A DNA stretch of 64,000 nt, taken from the NCBI GenBank assembly GCA_039000515.1, contig JBCFYV010000100.1:54993433-55057432 (forward strand), in the 5' to 3' direction. How positions within the stretch are numbered: position 1 is the stretch's first letter; each line of letters begins with the position of its first letter. This document shows positions 13,191-26,000 of the stretch, piece after piece. This DNA is from Timema cristinae (lineage: Eukaryota; Arthropoda; Insecta; Phasmatodea; Timematidae). Both the position numbers and the translations under genes were made by a program. The notes under the pieces were generated by a model that saw only the letters and a program-made list of their open reading frames with translations, had not been told where the DNA came from and searched no databases.

Positions 13191-13526
13191 TTATGAATAA
13201 AGAATGGTGCCAGAAATAGTATAATAAGTACTTATTCCTAGACAGTTTATTCCATTAATTTTTCCTTGGTCTGTCATTACCAACTTTTTATATTTGGCTG
13301 TGAAACCATAACCAATAAGCAGGCCTTTTCTATTAGATGGTGCATAAGTATCCCTCTTCGCCCACTGAAGTCTACTCCCCGAGACCACATTAGAGCTGCG
13401 GGCTACAGTACCCATTAGTCCTGCACGTTGGAGATTTGATGCGCAGTTAACAAGTCTACTATAAAAATCACTTAGGCCAATATCAGGCGAGAACCGAGCA
13501 GCTTGTCTGAGCTTGTAAGGAAACAC
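13191..13526 (-). other. Unrecognised 111-codon open frame
   Basis: The frame encodes a basic, serine-rich peptide (for example GLLIGYGFTAKYKK near the middle and ending SGTILYS). I do not recognise a family. It has no clear signal peptide and no flanking splice sites I would defend. It could be a fossil of a processed gene, a lineage-specific exon, or chance. Confidence 0.25.
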
Positions 13527-13625
13527 AACTGATTGTCAGCCATGCTTAATTCAAAAGAAGATATCTTGTAGAATGTAGACGATTACCGTTTAGATGAGAA
13601 ACTAAAAAGGTATGTAATTTTTGTT

Positions 13626-13870
13626 AAGTACCACGTCTTACTACCCATTCGGGTTATACGCTTCTGTACTAATTACGATAATGAGCTAGGGTTGAGGAAG
13701 GTTGAGTTTTAAGGAAGTTGGCACGCACTTGTTTTAGAGAAAGGGGAGAGTAGCGATAATTTAGGAAAAAAATACCCGACTGGTTGTCGATCCCCAATCT
13801 CCTCTTCGTTGGTAGTCCTGTCTATCGCAAGAGCGACGATTTATAGCCATTCGTCCTCCAAACGAATGTC
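13626..13870 (-). repeat. tRNA-headed SINE (family 2), degenerate
   Basis: Complement of the shared tail ('accacgtcttactacccatt') at the low end and tRNA-like head toward 13865. Body and tail match the copy at 10484-10727. Confidence 0.7.
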
Positions 13871-14084
13871 ACTTTAAATGCCTCCTGATAGGACAAGTTG
13901 GTAAAATAAGTGTCCGTTAATTAATGCGATATCTATTGTATTAGTTGACGACGTGTAATTGCGTGATAAATATAAAACAAACTTAATAAACACAGACAAT
14001 ACTAAGTACTTTATGCTTGAAATAAAAATATAAAGCTATACAGAAGATTAAACATGCTATCTATCATACTGGTTTTGAATTATC

Positions 14085-14806
14085 TAGTTCGTGTATAGGC
14101 ACTTCGGAATTGCAGCACCCCCTATTTCCACTTGATATTATCGTTAACACTTAATATAATGAGTCCTTTGTTCTTTAATTCTTTCTTTATTTTTGTCGCT
14201 GGCACTGACGTGGTGTTTGACTGTTGTGCGCATGCGCACATAGGAGGGGGCTAGGGAGGAAGGTGGGACTGCCAGGTAGAGAGAGCACTGTTGCTCTCGC
14301 AGTGCCGGCTCTGGCGTGATGGTGGAAGGAAGTGTTTTTTTTTTTATTCAGCGTGTGTTGTGCTTAAAAACCGTGTACCATATTCTTGAATGTGATAAAG
14401 TGTAGAAGAGTGTAGAATTAGATTATTATTCTGCTTCCAGATATTCTTTCTGATTCTTTTTTTTACGGTTCTTTTATTTAACATAAAGACCAAATACGCT
14501 TGCAGTAGTTTCAATGGAGAAAAATTTCCTCAATTGTCATCCAGAGATCAAGGAGAAAATTATTGAATTTTTTTTCACAAATTAAAACAAGACGAATGGA
14601 ATTCATTTTTAAATGAATAGATCAAGCTTGAACTGTAACAATTTAAGTTAAAGTAAGTAAAAAAGTTTGTTTTTTTGTTAAGATTTTATCAAGTTCTTTA
14701 ATAAATTTTTTATACATGTTTTTTTTCCTTTTACACAATTTTAAAACAAAGGCTAACAATTATCTGGAGTAGCACTTGCACTAATTTTAGCTACGAGCCG
14801 CCACTG
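14085..14806 (-). mobile_element. hAT-like non-autonomous element, end-eroded copy
   Basis: Inverted relative to 31982-32808 and clearly homologous along its length. The right end keeps the terminal repeat (complement of CAGTGGCGGCTCGTAGC); the left end has lost the first bases. TAATTATC at 14807-14814 resembles GAATTATC just left of 14085, a decayed 8-base target duplication. No transposase. Contains GTGCGCATGCGCAC near 14225. Confidence 0.75.
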
Positions 14807-15113
14807 TAATTATCTAGCCTAAATTAAATTGAAAGAGGTAGGTGAAATTTGGGGAACCAAACAATTGCTTGCGTGGAAAGAGAAAGTAAAAATTTCACTT
14901 TAGATTAAGTGGGGTGGGGGGCATTTCCAATAGATAGTCACGCAAGTTCGAACAGCAGCCTCTGCAACCAAAATATAGGTTTGTTAACAGCTATAGTCTA
15001 AACCTGCCTTTCCTTTTAAAGATATAATTCATTAAAATAGATAAAACGAAGTTATATAATATATGGATCCTATGTAACAGGAAAAAAATCTTGATTAGAA
15101 TAAATTTTTTAAT

Positions 15114-15362
15114 CACCACGTCTTACTGCCTATTAAGGGTAAACGCATATGTGATAATTACTCTAATGGGTTAGGATTAATGAAGGAAGCATTTTAGACG
15201 TAATCTACACGTATTTGCGTGGAAGGAGTGTGAGAAACCATTCAGGAAAAAATAACGCTCAGTAGACCCAAACGGGATTTGAAACCTTGATCTTCTCGTC
15301 ATTAGCACTTCAGTCCAACAGGAGAGTGACGACTTAAACCATTTGGCCACTTAGACGTGTGT
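15114..15362 (-). repeat. tRNA-headed SINE (family 2)
   Basis: Starts with the complement of the shared tail ('caccacgtcttactgcctat') and ends with a degenerate tRNA-like head near 15355. Confidence 0.7.
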
Positions 15363-15744
15363 TTTTTTTACTTTAATTAAGTGGTCAATTAACGATCTGG
15401 GTTTGACCTAGAATTATTAGTTTACGCTACACCCGCTTCGTTGGACGAATGGTTCAAGACACAGATTCCCAAATTGGGGTCCGCGAAACAAATATAGATT
15501 TTTAAGTTGTTTTATTTGTATTTCCACATTGTATGAAAAACATTCGCTTTCCATAATTCACATCTGTTTTATTTTCATTACATCTTTTTTTCTTTCATTA
15601 ATATGAAATGGGTTATGTAGAGTACTAAAAATGCGCGCGCAAGTTTTTAATTTCATCTCGTGTGATGGGGAAAAAAGGGGGGGGAAGTGTACGTGGGCTA
15701 CGAACTATTATTGGCTTATAGGGGGTCTGCGATATGGGAAAGGT

Positions 15745-16030
15745 CGGGAACCCCTGGTCTAAGGTGTCATTCTCGTAATAAACTACAACTGCTGATAACT
15801 GAGAGATCGGGGTTCAATCCCCGGTTGGGCGTACTGAGGTTTTTTCCCCCTGAATAGTTCACCATCCCCTCCTCAGCGAATGAAGGAACATTTCCTCTGA
15901 AATTTCACCTTCCTCATTCCTATCTCTTTAGTGTAATTAATGTAGACCCTTTAGCTTTCGTTCGTAGAAATTCGCGTGTGCTGATATAACAAGTAGGTTC
16001 AAAATTGGACTCCAAACACCTCAAATAAAT
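15745..16030 (+). repeat. tRNA-headed SINE (family 2), degenerate
   Basis: Head with 'ggggttcaatccccggttgg' (B box) near 15812, then the family 2 body. The tail differs, ending 'gaaaataaagg', so the 3' end may be replaced or eroded. Confidence 0.55.
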
Positions 16031-16070
16031 GAAAATAAAGGTTTAAAATGGCGTGCCACTGCAGTATAAG

Positions 16071-16843
16071 TCATTCACGAGCTAAGTTTAACTGGATGAC
16101 AGCTCGAAATGTTACTAGAAGTAATCCCTAATATATCACTACGCCAACAGCTGACATCTATCACTTTGGATCACTGTAATTAAAACAGATGGTAATATAT
16201 TAATGTGATAGTTAACCACAGTAATTTAGGCCAATATTATTTGTATATTTATTTGAGGTCGGACACAAAGATTATTTATAGTTTTATTCCCCTTAAAAAA
16301 TATTCACACCACTTTCACAAAAACTTCTAACAAACATATCTTTAAAATGGCGACTAACGAATCTAAACCATATAATTGAACATAACGGTAAACAAGTTTT
16401 TTACAATGATGCAGACACGCAGTTGATGAAAATATTTTATTCAGTTCAATATTTCAAAATACGATAAAATAATCATAAAATCATTTATTGTATGTAAAAA
16501 AATGACAACAATTTTCTCTTTTCCAAGCAAATACGATGCGTGTATTAAAATATATTGATGTGTGTACTATATTACACAAAATCAGTAACGTTCCAAAACG
16601 AAAAATAAGTACTTTTAATTATGTTTAAAATATTGTTTCGAGTTGGATAAAAAGAAATTACTAAAAAAAATGAAATGGTATGAGAAAACTTAAGTTTACG
16701 TTATTTTAAATGTAATATATAACAGGTAATTAAAGATCTTTACATTTATAACAAAACTGTGATCTTTTACAAGTGTTGGCAACCCAAAACATAGAAATAT
16801 GATTTTCGAACTGTTATCCAGGTAAAAACCTATCGTGAACGGA
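16071..16843. repeat. Non-autonomous inverted-repeat element, copy B
   Basis: Second copy of the block at 147-916, same orientation, with a few substitutions and small indels. It keeps the same inverted ends. High similarity over about 770 bases suggests recent spread or a segmental copy; the flanks differ, which favours transposition. Confidence 0.6.
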
Positions 16844-17716
16844 ATATACATAAGAAACAACTCAACACTAAACAGAGAGAGAGAGAGAGATCATACTCTT
16901 TTAGTATCGAGAGACTATGCTCGTGGAATGTGAGGCGGAAAGGGGGAATACCAATATTACCAATATTACCAATCCTCTAATTCTTTTGTCACTATCATGT
17001 CAGCTACAATTGGTGCGTTTTAGAGCGGTCATTTATTGCGGTGAAATAAAGTTGATTAAACGTGGATCATAAAAATTATGATAAGCCGCGTTATACTTCA
17101 GGGTTATGTTTGAAGATAAACAATGCTTTTAAATTAAAGGTGAAACAATCCACGATAATTATGTTCTACCATATTCACACGGTTGAATATGACTGTGTAA
17201 TACTTTACTTTAGTAATAAAAACAATTTTTATATTTTTACTGGAGTTTAATAAAATTTATTTTTTTCAAGTTTGATTTTAATATGTTTATGGGTCAAAAA
17301 TGAAAATAAAACCATTTCATGCACCAAAATGACAAAGGTTTGTCTAGCGTTAAAGTTGTACTTATTTTTTGTAACATTTTCTCTTTTCACACAAAGTAGC
17401 TGAAATTTATTTAATTTAAAATGTTGTTACTTAGTCTACTAACTTTAATAATTGTGTGATTTTAATTAGAATCTACGTTCTAACATTATTATAACAACCT
17501 ATAATTAAGACCAAACTAAACACAAGCTTGATATTGAGACAAATAACGACTTTAACTTGATTTACGAAGTGTCTTCTTTAACTGCCCTGTTCTAACAAAG
17601 CAACATATTTAAAATTTATAATAACTTGAAAGTCTAGAAAATATGTTTATTGGTTTATAACAAACCAATTATAATAAAACAAAAATACTTAAACAAGAAA
17701 ATTACGACTAAGCTTT

Positions 17717-17997
17717 GAGATTTCAATAGAAATAAAATGGCTAAGAAAATTATATGTAAAATATCTGTAATAATAATAATAATAATAATAATATAATAAA
17801 ATAATATAATACTTTATATATATTATAATATAATAATAATAATAAAATTATTACGTATTATAATATTTTAATAATAATAATAATTATTATTAAATTATTA
17901 CGTATTATAATATTTTAATATTATTATTATTAAAGATATTTTCACAAATTATTATATTTACATATAATTTTCTTAGCCATTTTGTTTCTATTGAAAT
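17717..17997. repeat. Foldback element around an AAT/ATT core
   Basis: Left arm 'atttcaatagaaataaaatg' through 'gctaagaaaattatatgtaa' is matched by its complement at 17960-17997. The centre is a run of AAT/ATT repeats, so the whole segment can form one long hairpin. Confidence 0.7.
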
Positions 17998-18001
17998 AAT
18001 A

Positions 18002-18037
<36 letters not shown>

Positions 18038-18158
18038 TATTATTATTATTATTATTATTATATCATCATCTTCGGACATAAAATTGCAAATTTCCCTGAA
18101 ATGCTTCTAGAATAATTCTTATAATTGTAACGAGTTAAACACTTTCTCTATTAGTAAG

Positions 18159-18446
18159 GGTGACCTGGCGGTCTAGGGGTAAGGTGTCGGACTTCTGTGC
18201 TGGAGGTCCGGGGTTCAATCCTCGGTCCCGGCACAGATTTTATCTGATTACCAAACCCTTCCTTCACCTCTGACAAGACTTCTTGTGAATGTGGGGAATG
18301 CCAGGCCGCCACCGTGGTTCGGTTCCCACGTTAAACTGTAGGTCCTCCATTTCATCTCACAATAACCCTACCATTACACATTAGCGTACGTGCGTATAAA
18401 CCGAACGGGTAGTAAGACACGGTGCTAATAATAATAACAATAATAT
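18159..18446 (+). repeat. tRNA-headed SINE (family 1), full-length
   Basis: Head GGTGACCTGGCGGTCTAGGG with A box GGTCTAGGGGTAAGG and B box GGGGTTCAATCCTCG. Conserved body ('cttcacctctgacaagac', 'gtggggaatgccaggc'), tail 'gaacgggtagtaagacacgg' and an AAT-repeat end. Family type copy in this window. Confidence 0.85.
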
Positions 18447-19631
18447 ATATGGAAGTCAACTCAAAACTGAAACTTATTATTTTGACTTCCACCTGAATTG
18501 TGCTACCATTTATAATATTGTGAGTTAGTAAAACAACAAGCAATAAAATGTAATTTACAGTATAAATGTGCGATACTATAGCTTGGGATAACATTTAAAT
18601 AATGATTAATTGACCGATACGAGTCAGATTATGTTATATGATGCATGTTATTTACAGTACAAACTCATAACTTTAAGTCGTAAACATTTTAATGACACTT
18701 TTCTCTCTCTCTTTTTATAATATGTTTTATAGGGATCGTTCTTCATAGTTATCAAAACTTTGCCGATTCCGTGACGTATTTAATACTCACCCAACAATGT
18801 TACCAACACACCCCGCAAAAATAAAAAATAAAGTTTTCTTTTTACAGTAAAGTGACGCATACAGTGAGCGGTGGAGTTTTTCTGTTCTTTTTTAAATCTA
18901 CTGTAATTTTATTTCAGAAAATGGATTTTCTTTTTCTTTGATAAAGTAAAAGATAAGTTTTGAAGGTTAGTTTAAAAAAATTGTATTTGTTTATTTTGTG
19001 TGGATTGAAACAAGATGTTTTTGTTTTATCAAAATTAAAATTAAAAAGGTTTTTTCTGAGAGAAATCATACTTCACAATGACGATGATTTATTGTTTGTT
19101 TAGTAAAATGGTGTTTAAATTTAATTATTATTGATTTTAATTAGGTCCTTAATTGATAATACCAATATTCCAACATATAAGAGAACCCATTTACTCTTTA
19201 AAGAACACAGCGATAGTAACAAAACAGTTTCTTGAATACAGACTAAATTTGTAGATATGTTGGTGATAAATTTGAAGGTAGATCAAATTAATAATATTAC
19301 ATGACCCAAACAACGGAACAGAACAATAATGTTGGCTGATAATAATTTTACGCCTTCTCGCAATTTCAATTAAACCTGTAAATCACTAAATAGACCTGAT
19401 TTGTGTATGATAGTCACGTATAAAGGAAGTAAAAAAATGATTGAATCGATATTTTGACTCTTACAATTTTGAAATGAAATCTTCGAAGAAATTATATTTA
19501 ATGGGAACTACTTAGTTTAAGAAATTCAAATGACATTCAGAAATATGATTTTGATTAGAGTTTATTTTTATTTCCCCCACAACATGGCGCCCGTTTGGGC
19601 TTTACGCATACATTAATTACGCTAATTGACA

Positions 19632-19832
19632 CACCTAGGTGGCCGCGTGGTCTAACGCGCTACTCTCGCAGTAGACTAGAAAATGCTGTTGACGGGGATA
19701 TCGAGGTTCGAAACTATACTGGGTGTACTGAGGGGGGGGGGGGGCTTTCCCTACACGGTTTTCCACTCTCCTTCCACGCAAATGTGGGTACATTTCCTCT
19801 AAATATAACATTACTACCTAACCTAACTTAAA
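19632..19832 (+). repeat. tRNA-headed SINE (family 2)
   Basis: Head CCTAGGTGGCCGCGTGGTCT with a B-box-like GAGGTTCGAAACT, then the family 2 body. Just before it, 19580-19628 looks like the inverted tail of another copy. Confidence 0.65.
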
Positions 19833-20097
19833 ACTACTTTAAAAATGATTGTTTAGCTTGCATAAACTATTTACCCTACATTCAGTATTTTAAAATAAAT
19901 ATTTATTTAATTTTAAATAAATTCATATAATAAACAGATACAAAAAAAAAACCAATCAATCGTGACGGGGATAGAACCCCGGTCTCTTGTTATTGCACAT
20001 ATAACAAAGTTTGGTGTGTTCTAAGATGATGACCGATTGAGTCTGTGTGAACCTCAGTGTTTGCCGCTCTTGACTGTGGCCCATTTGACCGGAGAAG

Positions 20098-23028
20098 ATG
20101 TCCCATTTGACCTCACGAGCCGCCATTAGACAGGGTCTACTTGTGTGGCTACTTGTGGCCTTGTGTTGTGCCATCCCGCACTGCCGCATGTTCAGCACAT
20201 ACCAGGTGAGTCACAACCACACGTCGACAACATTGATGGAGTGGAAATATACCATCCTGTGTGAGTCTACCACTTGTATAAAGATACCACTCTGTACAAG
20301 TTCCCACTCTGTATAAGCTACCTATACAAGTTCCCACTCTGTATAAGCTACCTGTACAAGTTCCACATCTGTATAAGCTACCTGTACAAGTTACTACTCT
20401 GTATAAGCTACCTGTACAAGTTCCCACTCTGTATAAGCTACCTGTACAAGTTACTACTCTGTATAAGCTACCTGTACAAGTTCCCACTCTGTATAAGCTA
20501 CCTGTACAAGTTCCCACTCTGTATAAGCTACCTGTACAAGTTCCCACTCTGTATAAGCTACCTGTACAAGTTCTCACTCTGTATAAGCTACCTGTACAAG
20601 TTCCCACTCTGTATAAGCTACCTGTACAAGTTCCCACTCTGTATAAGCTACCTGTACAAGTTCCCACGCTGTATAAGCTACCTGTACAAGTTCCCACTCT
20701 GTATAAGCTACCTATACAAGTTACTACTCTGTATAAGCTACCTGTACAAGTTCCCACTCTGTATAAGCTACCTGTACAAGTTCTCACTCTGTATAAGCTA
20801 CCTGTACAAGTTCCCACTCTGTATAAGCTACCTGTACAAGTTCCCACTCTGTATAAGCTACCTGTACAAGTTCCCACTCTGTATAAGCTACCTGTACAAG
20901 TTCTCACTCTGTATAAGCTACCTGTACAAGTTCCCACTCTGTATAAGCTACCTGTACAAGTTCCCACTCTGTATAAGCTACCTGTACAAGTTCCCACTCT
21001 GTATAAGCTACCTGTACAAGTTCCCACTCTGTATAAGCTACCTGTACAAGTTCCCACTCTGTATAACCTACCTGTACAAGTTACTACTCTGTATAAGCTA
21101 CCTGTACAAGTTCCCACTCTGTATAAGCTACCTGTACAAGTTCCCACTCTGTATAAGCTACCTGTACAAGTTCCCACTCTGTATAAGCCACCTATACAAG
21201 TTCCCACTCTGTATAAGCTACCTGTACAAGTTCCCACTCTGTATAAGCTACCTGTACAAGTTCCCACTCTGTATAAGCTACCTGTACAAGTTCCCACTCT
21301 GTATAAGCTACCTGTACAAGTTCCCACTCTGTATAAGCCACCTATACAAGTTCCCACTCTGTATAAGCTACCTGTACAAGTTCCCACTCTGTATAAGCTA
21401 CCTGTACAAGTTCCCACTCTGTATAAGCTACCTGTACAAGTTCCCACTCTGTATAAGCTACCTGTACAAGTTCTCACTCTGTATAAGCTACCTGTACAAG
21501 TTCCCACTCTGTATAAGCTACCTGTACAAGTTCCCACTCTGTATAAGCCACCTGTACAAGTTCCCACTCTGTATAAGCTACCTGTACAAGTTCCCACTCT
21601 GTATAAGCCACCTATACAAGTTCCCACTCTGTATAAGCTACCTGTACAAGTTCCCACTCTGTATAAGCTACCTGTACAAGTTCCCACTCTGTATAAGCTA
21701 CCTGTACAAGTTACCACTCTGTGATAAGTTACCTATACAATTTACCACTCTGTATAAGCTACCTGTACAAGTTCCCACTCTGTATAAGCTACCTGTACAA
21801 GTTACTACTCTGTGGTAAGCTACCTATACAAGTTCCCACTCTGTATAAGCTACCTGTACAAGTTACTACTCTGTATAAGCTACCTGTACAAGTTACTACT
21901 CTGTGGTAAGCTACCTATACAAGTTCCCACTCTGTATAAGCTACCTGTACAAGTTCCCACTCTGTATAAGCTACCTGTACAAGTTACTACTCTGTGGTAA
22001 GCTACCTATACAAGTTCCCACTCTGTATAAGCTACCTATACAAGTTCCCACTCTGTATAAGCTACCTGTACAAGTTACTACTCTGTGGTAAGCTACCTGT
22101 ACAAGTTCCCACTCTGTATAAGCTACCTGTACAAGTTCCCACTCTGTATAACCTACCTGTACAAGTTACTACTCTGTATAAGCTACCTGTACAAGTTCCC
22201 ACTCTGTATAAGCTACCTGTACAAGTTACTACTCTGTGGTAAGCTACCTGTACAAGTTCCCACTCTGTATAAGCTACCTGTACAAGTTACTACTCTGTAT
22301 AAGCTACCTGTACAAGTTCCCACTCTGTATAAGCTACCTGTACAAGTTACTACTCTGTATAAGCTACCTGTACAAGTTCCCACTCTGTATAAGCTACCTG
22401 TACAAGTTCCCACTCTGTATAAGCTACCTGTACAAGTTCCCACTCTGTATAAGCTACCTGTACAAGTTATCACTCTGTATAAGCTACATGTAAAAGTCCC
22501 CACGCTGTATAAGCTACATGTACAAGTTATCACTCTGTATAAGCTACCTGTAAAAGTTCCCACTCTGTATAAGCTACCTGTACAAGTTCCCACGCTGTAT
22601 AAGCTACCTGTACAAATCACCTGTGTATAAACCAATGTTGAACGTTGTTTTTACTAGGAGCACGAGATTGAAACTCCTCTACCAGTGTTGCTGATGAACC
22701 TGGCTATCCACTGCAAAGTCCCAAAAGAACATACGTGGGGTGAGAAATAGTATTTTTGGATGTGTCAGAGAGAGTCAACTACACTCCAATATTCATAGAA
22801 ATGGCCTTTTAGAAAGAAAAACAAGTGTTGTTTGACATTAGCAGGTCACATGACTTATGAATACGTGAAAGTAGATCTAGCGACTCTTATAGCTAACAGA
22901 AAAGAAAGATTATTCCTATGATAATTCATCTCAAGCCAAGCACTAAACTGAGTACTTTACAAAGCTAGAAACATTTGATTAATTGATAGATTTAAGTATA
23001 AGTTCAGAGAGTTATAGAAATTATTTAC

Positions 23029-23076
<48 letters not shown>

Positions 23077-26000
23077 CGCTTTCTCTTAGTACCAGTTAAG
23101 GTTTAACGTATAGGTGCTGGTTAAGCTATTGTTATAGTTACGAGAAAAGTGCAATTGAAAGGAAATGTACCCGCATTTATGTGGCGATAGAAATAGATAA
23201 AAATTCTCAACAACTGTTGATATCAACGTGTGAAGAAATTTAAACTCTTTTTATCTTTACTGGAGAATTATTTTATTTATTTCGACTAATAATGTTTAGC
23301 TATTAAAAAAACAAACTGTATAAACACTGTCCTTATCTCACGTCCCTTACATCCCACCTTAACGTCCCACTCGTTCGGTTCGTCAGTGAAATTATCAGGA
23401 TTCAAACTGCTCTAAGTTGTACTGGAGGTGATTTCTTACCAAACGGTTTCTCCCTTATCTCGCCACGCAAGTAAAGATACATTTCCTCTAAATCCTACCT
23501 TACCTCACAAGTGTAATTAAATACTGACAGACCGGACGGGTAGTAAGATTCAGCTTGTAGGCTATCAATCGGTTGTTATGTTCTCAATAAGACAAATGAA
23601 TGTTACGGTTCACACCTTATCACATCTTTACCTATTGGAGATAATATTTACTTCAATCTCGTAGGATGTTTGTAGGGGAAACATATTTTGTAACACCGAA
23701 AATTTCGGAAATTGCTTTTTTTCCATATATACAGGGTAAGGGTAAGAAGGTGTCGGACTTCTGTGCTGGGGGTCTGGGGTTCAATCCTCGGTCCCGGCAC
23801 AGATTTATCTGATTACCAAACCCTTCCTTCAGCTCTGACAACACATCTTGTTAATGTGGGGAATGCCAGGCCTCCACCGTGGTTCGGATTCCACGTTAAA
23901 CTGTAGGTCCTCCATTTCATCTCACAATCACCCTAACATTACACATTAGCGTAAGTGCGTATAACCCGAACGGGTAGTAAGACGTGCTAATAATAATAAT
24001 TATCAAAATTAGAAATGTCTGCTTATGTAAAGTACCCTCAAATTCATTTTAATATAAAAATGAAAACTGCCATTTTGTTTATAATGTTAAATGTTAAAGT
24101 CTAGATAAGAAAAATTATCAAAATCATTAAAACTGTATCTAAAAAAAAATTATTTTTTTCTTTTTCTTTTTGCTCTTTAGTAAACTACCCTTAATTTTAG
24201 AGTTGTAGAGCTTGTGCCAAAAAAAAACCTAAGGAGAATCTTATGAAAACCCTATATATCAAGTATCAGCCCGGTCGAATACTCCCCCCGAACCCCCCCC
24301 CCCCCCCTCTCTCTCTCTTTCTTAGGGATTGCAAAATAGTAAAAGTGGTGTAAAACCCCTCAAAACGGTATGAAAACACTGACTTCGATCTTTCGAACAC
24401 TCCAAGTGGGTAATTCTCACGGTTTTTAATCTTATATAACTAGCTTTATGATCCCCTGAGGCTAATTTCTAAAATGTTGGTTCTGTTCCAGAGTCGTTCC
24501 GCGAGGTAGTCGGCTCCCTTCTGCTAAGAAGACAACTTGGACCAGATTTCAACAAGGTACTTGAAGTTCACAGTTTGATTCCGGTAGGGAAGGAATTCGG
24601 AATAACATCTTAAGGTGGGGATTTAGAGAACGCGAGAAAAGGTAACTGTTTTTTTAATAGTTTTTATATCCGGTAAAAACCAAGAGTTAAATTTCCTTCA
24701 CACGGTGATACAACAGTTGTTGAATATCTGTCAGGGCTGTCCTGGAATTTAATGACTAGTTTATCATCTAATGCCGATATGCTCATGACAGATAATCAAC
24801 AATTGTTGATAACACCACAGGGAGAAAATTAAACTCTGGGTTTTTACTGGAGAGATATTTGATTAATTTGACCATAAATATATTTTTATATAAAAACTAT
24901 AAAAAATACTGAACTTTTCTCGCGTTCCCTGCATCCCCAGCTTGATATTAATTAACGACCCGCTTCGGTGGCCACACGGTCAAAGGCGTCACTCTCGCAA
25001 GAGACTATAGACTGCCAAAGACGGGGAGATTGTGGTTCGATCCCAGTCGGTGTACTGAGGGTGTTGTTTTTTCTTTCTTAAATGGTTTTACACTCTCTCT
25101 TCACATAAATGCGGGTACACTTTATCCTAATTCAACTGTTCTGATCCATACCCCATTAGAATAGTTATCCTATATGCTATAACCTGAACAGGTAGTAAGA
25201 CGCGGTGATAAAAAAATTAACGAAACGATTCAGATTATTTTAATAATGGTCTATTTATTTCAAAGTATTAACTTCAAGTCGTAAACATTTTAATGACAAT
25301 TTTTTTTCTTTTTTTTTTTTTTTACACTAACGATTTTATTGGGCCCGTCCACCGAAGTTACGAAGATTTTAATGGTTACAAATTTACTAGTTATGCTTTC
25401 ACGTATTCATACGTCAAGCCATGTGATCTGCAGCTGTCACTTTTGATAGCTACTATCAATACAAATAAAATAACACTAATGATATCATAAAATGTTAACA
25501 ATGTTGAAGTCGGTGACCTGGTGGTCTAGGGGTAAGGTGTCAGACTTCTATGCTGGCGACCGGGGTTCAATCCTCGGTCCCGGCACAGATTTATCTGATT
25601 TCCAAACCCTTCCTTCACCTCTGACAAGTTATCTTGTGAATGTGGGGAATGCCAGGCCTCCACCGTGGTTCGGATTCCACGTTAAACTGTAGGTCTTTCA
25701 TTTCATCTCATAATCACCCTACCATTACACATTAGCGTAAGAGCGTATAACCCGAACGGGTAGTAAGACGCGGTGCTAATAATAATAATAATAATAATAA
25801 TAACAATATTGAACACAATAAAATATCTTTGATTTTTATAAAAGTTCTTTCATACCACAATCCTATTTGTAATACAAATTAATTTAATTTGACATATAAT
25901 CATTTGACACACGTGTATCTTCCAAATGATACATGCAGGCCTACATCCCCCATTTGACGCATATGGATCTTACAAATTATGCATGCAAGTCTATATCCCC

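Larger units (their letters stand above)
12300..20097. other. Intergenic stretch between divergent F-box and OBP genes
   Basis: No convincing gene. It contains several SINE copies, a hAT-like element, the second copy of the left-end inverted-repeat element, a foldback element and AT-rich simple repeats. The promoters of both flanking genes must lie here, but I see no TATA or initiator arrangement clear enough to call. One 111-codon minus-strand open frame is listed separately. Confidence 0.6.

Noticed and set aside
18159..18235. Functional tRNA gene suggested by A and B boxes
   Set aside because: The same head recurs with a common non-tRNA body and tail in several copies with target duplications, so it is a SINE. 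The cloverleaf arms do not pair convincingly.
20149..21818. Open frames of 522 codons (minus) and 514 codons (plus) encoding decapeptide repeats
   Set aside because: They arise from a 30-base tandem repeat with no stop in those frames. They lie in an intron between two well-supported exons and are open on both strands.
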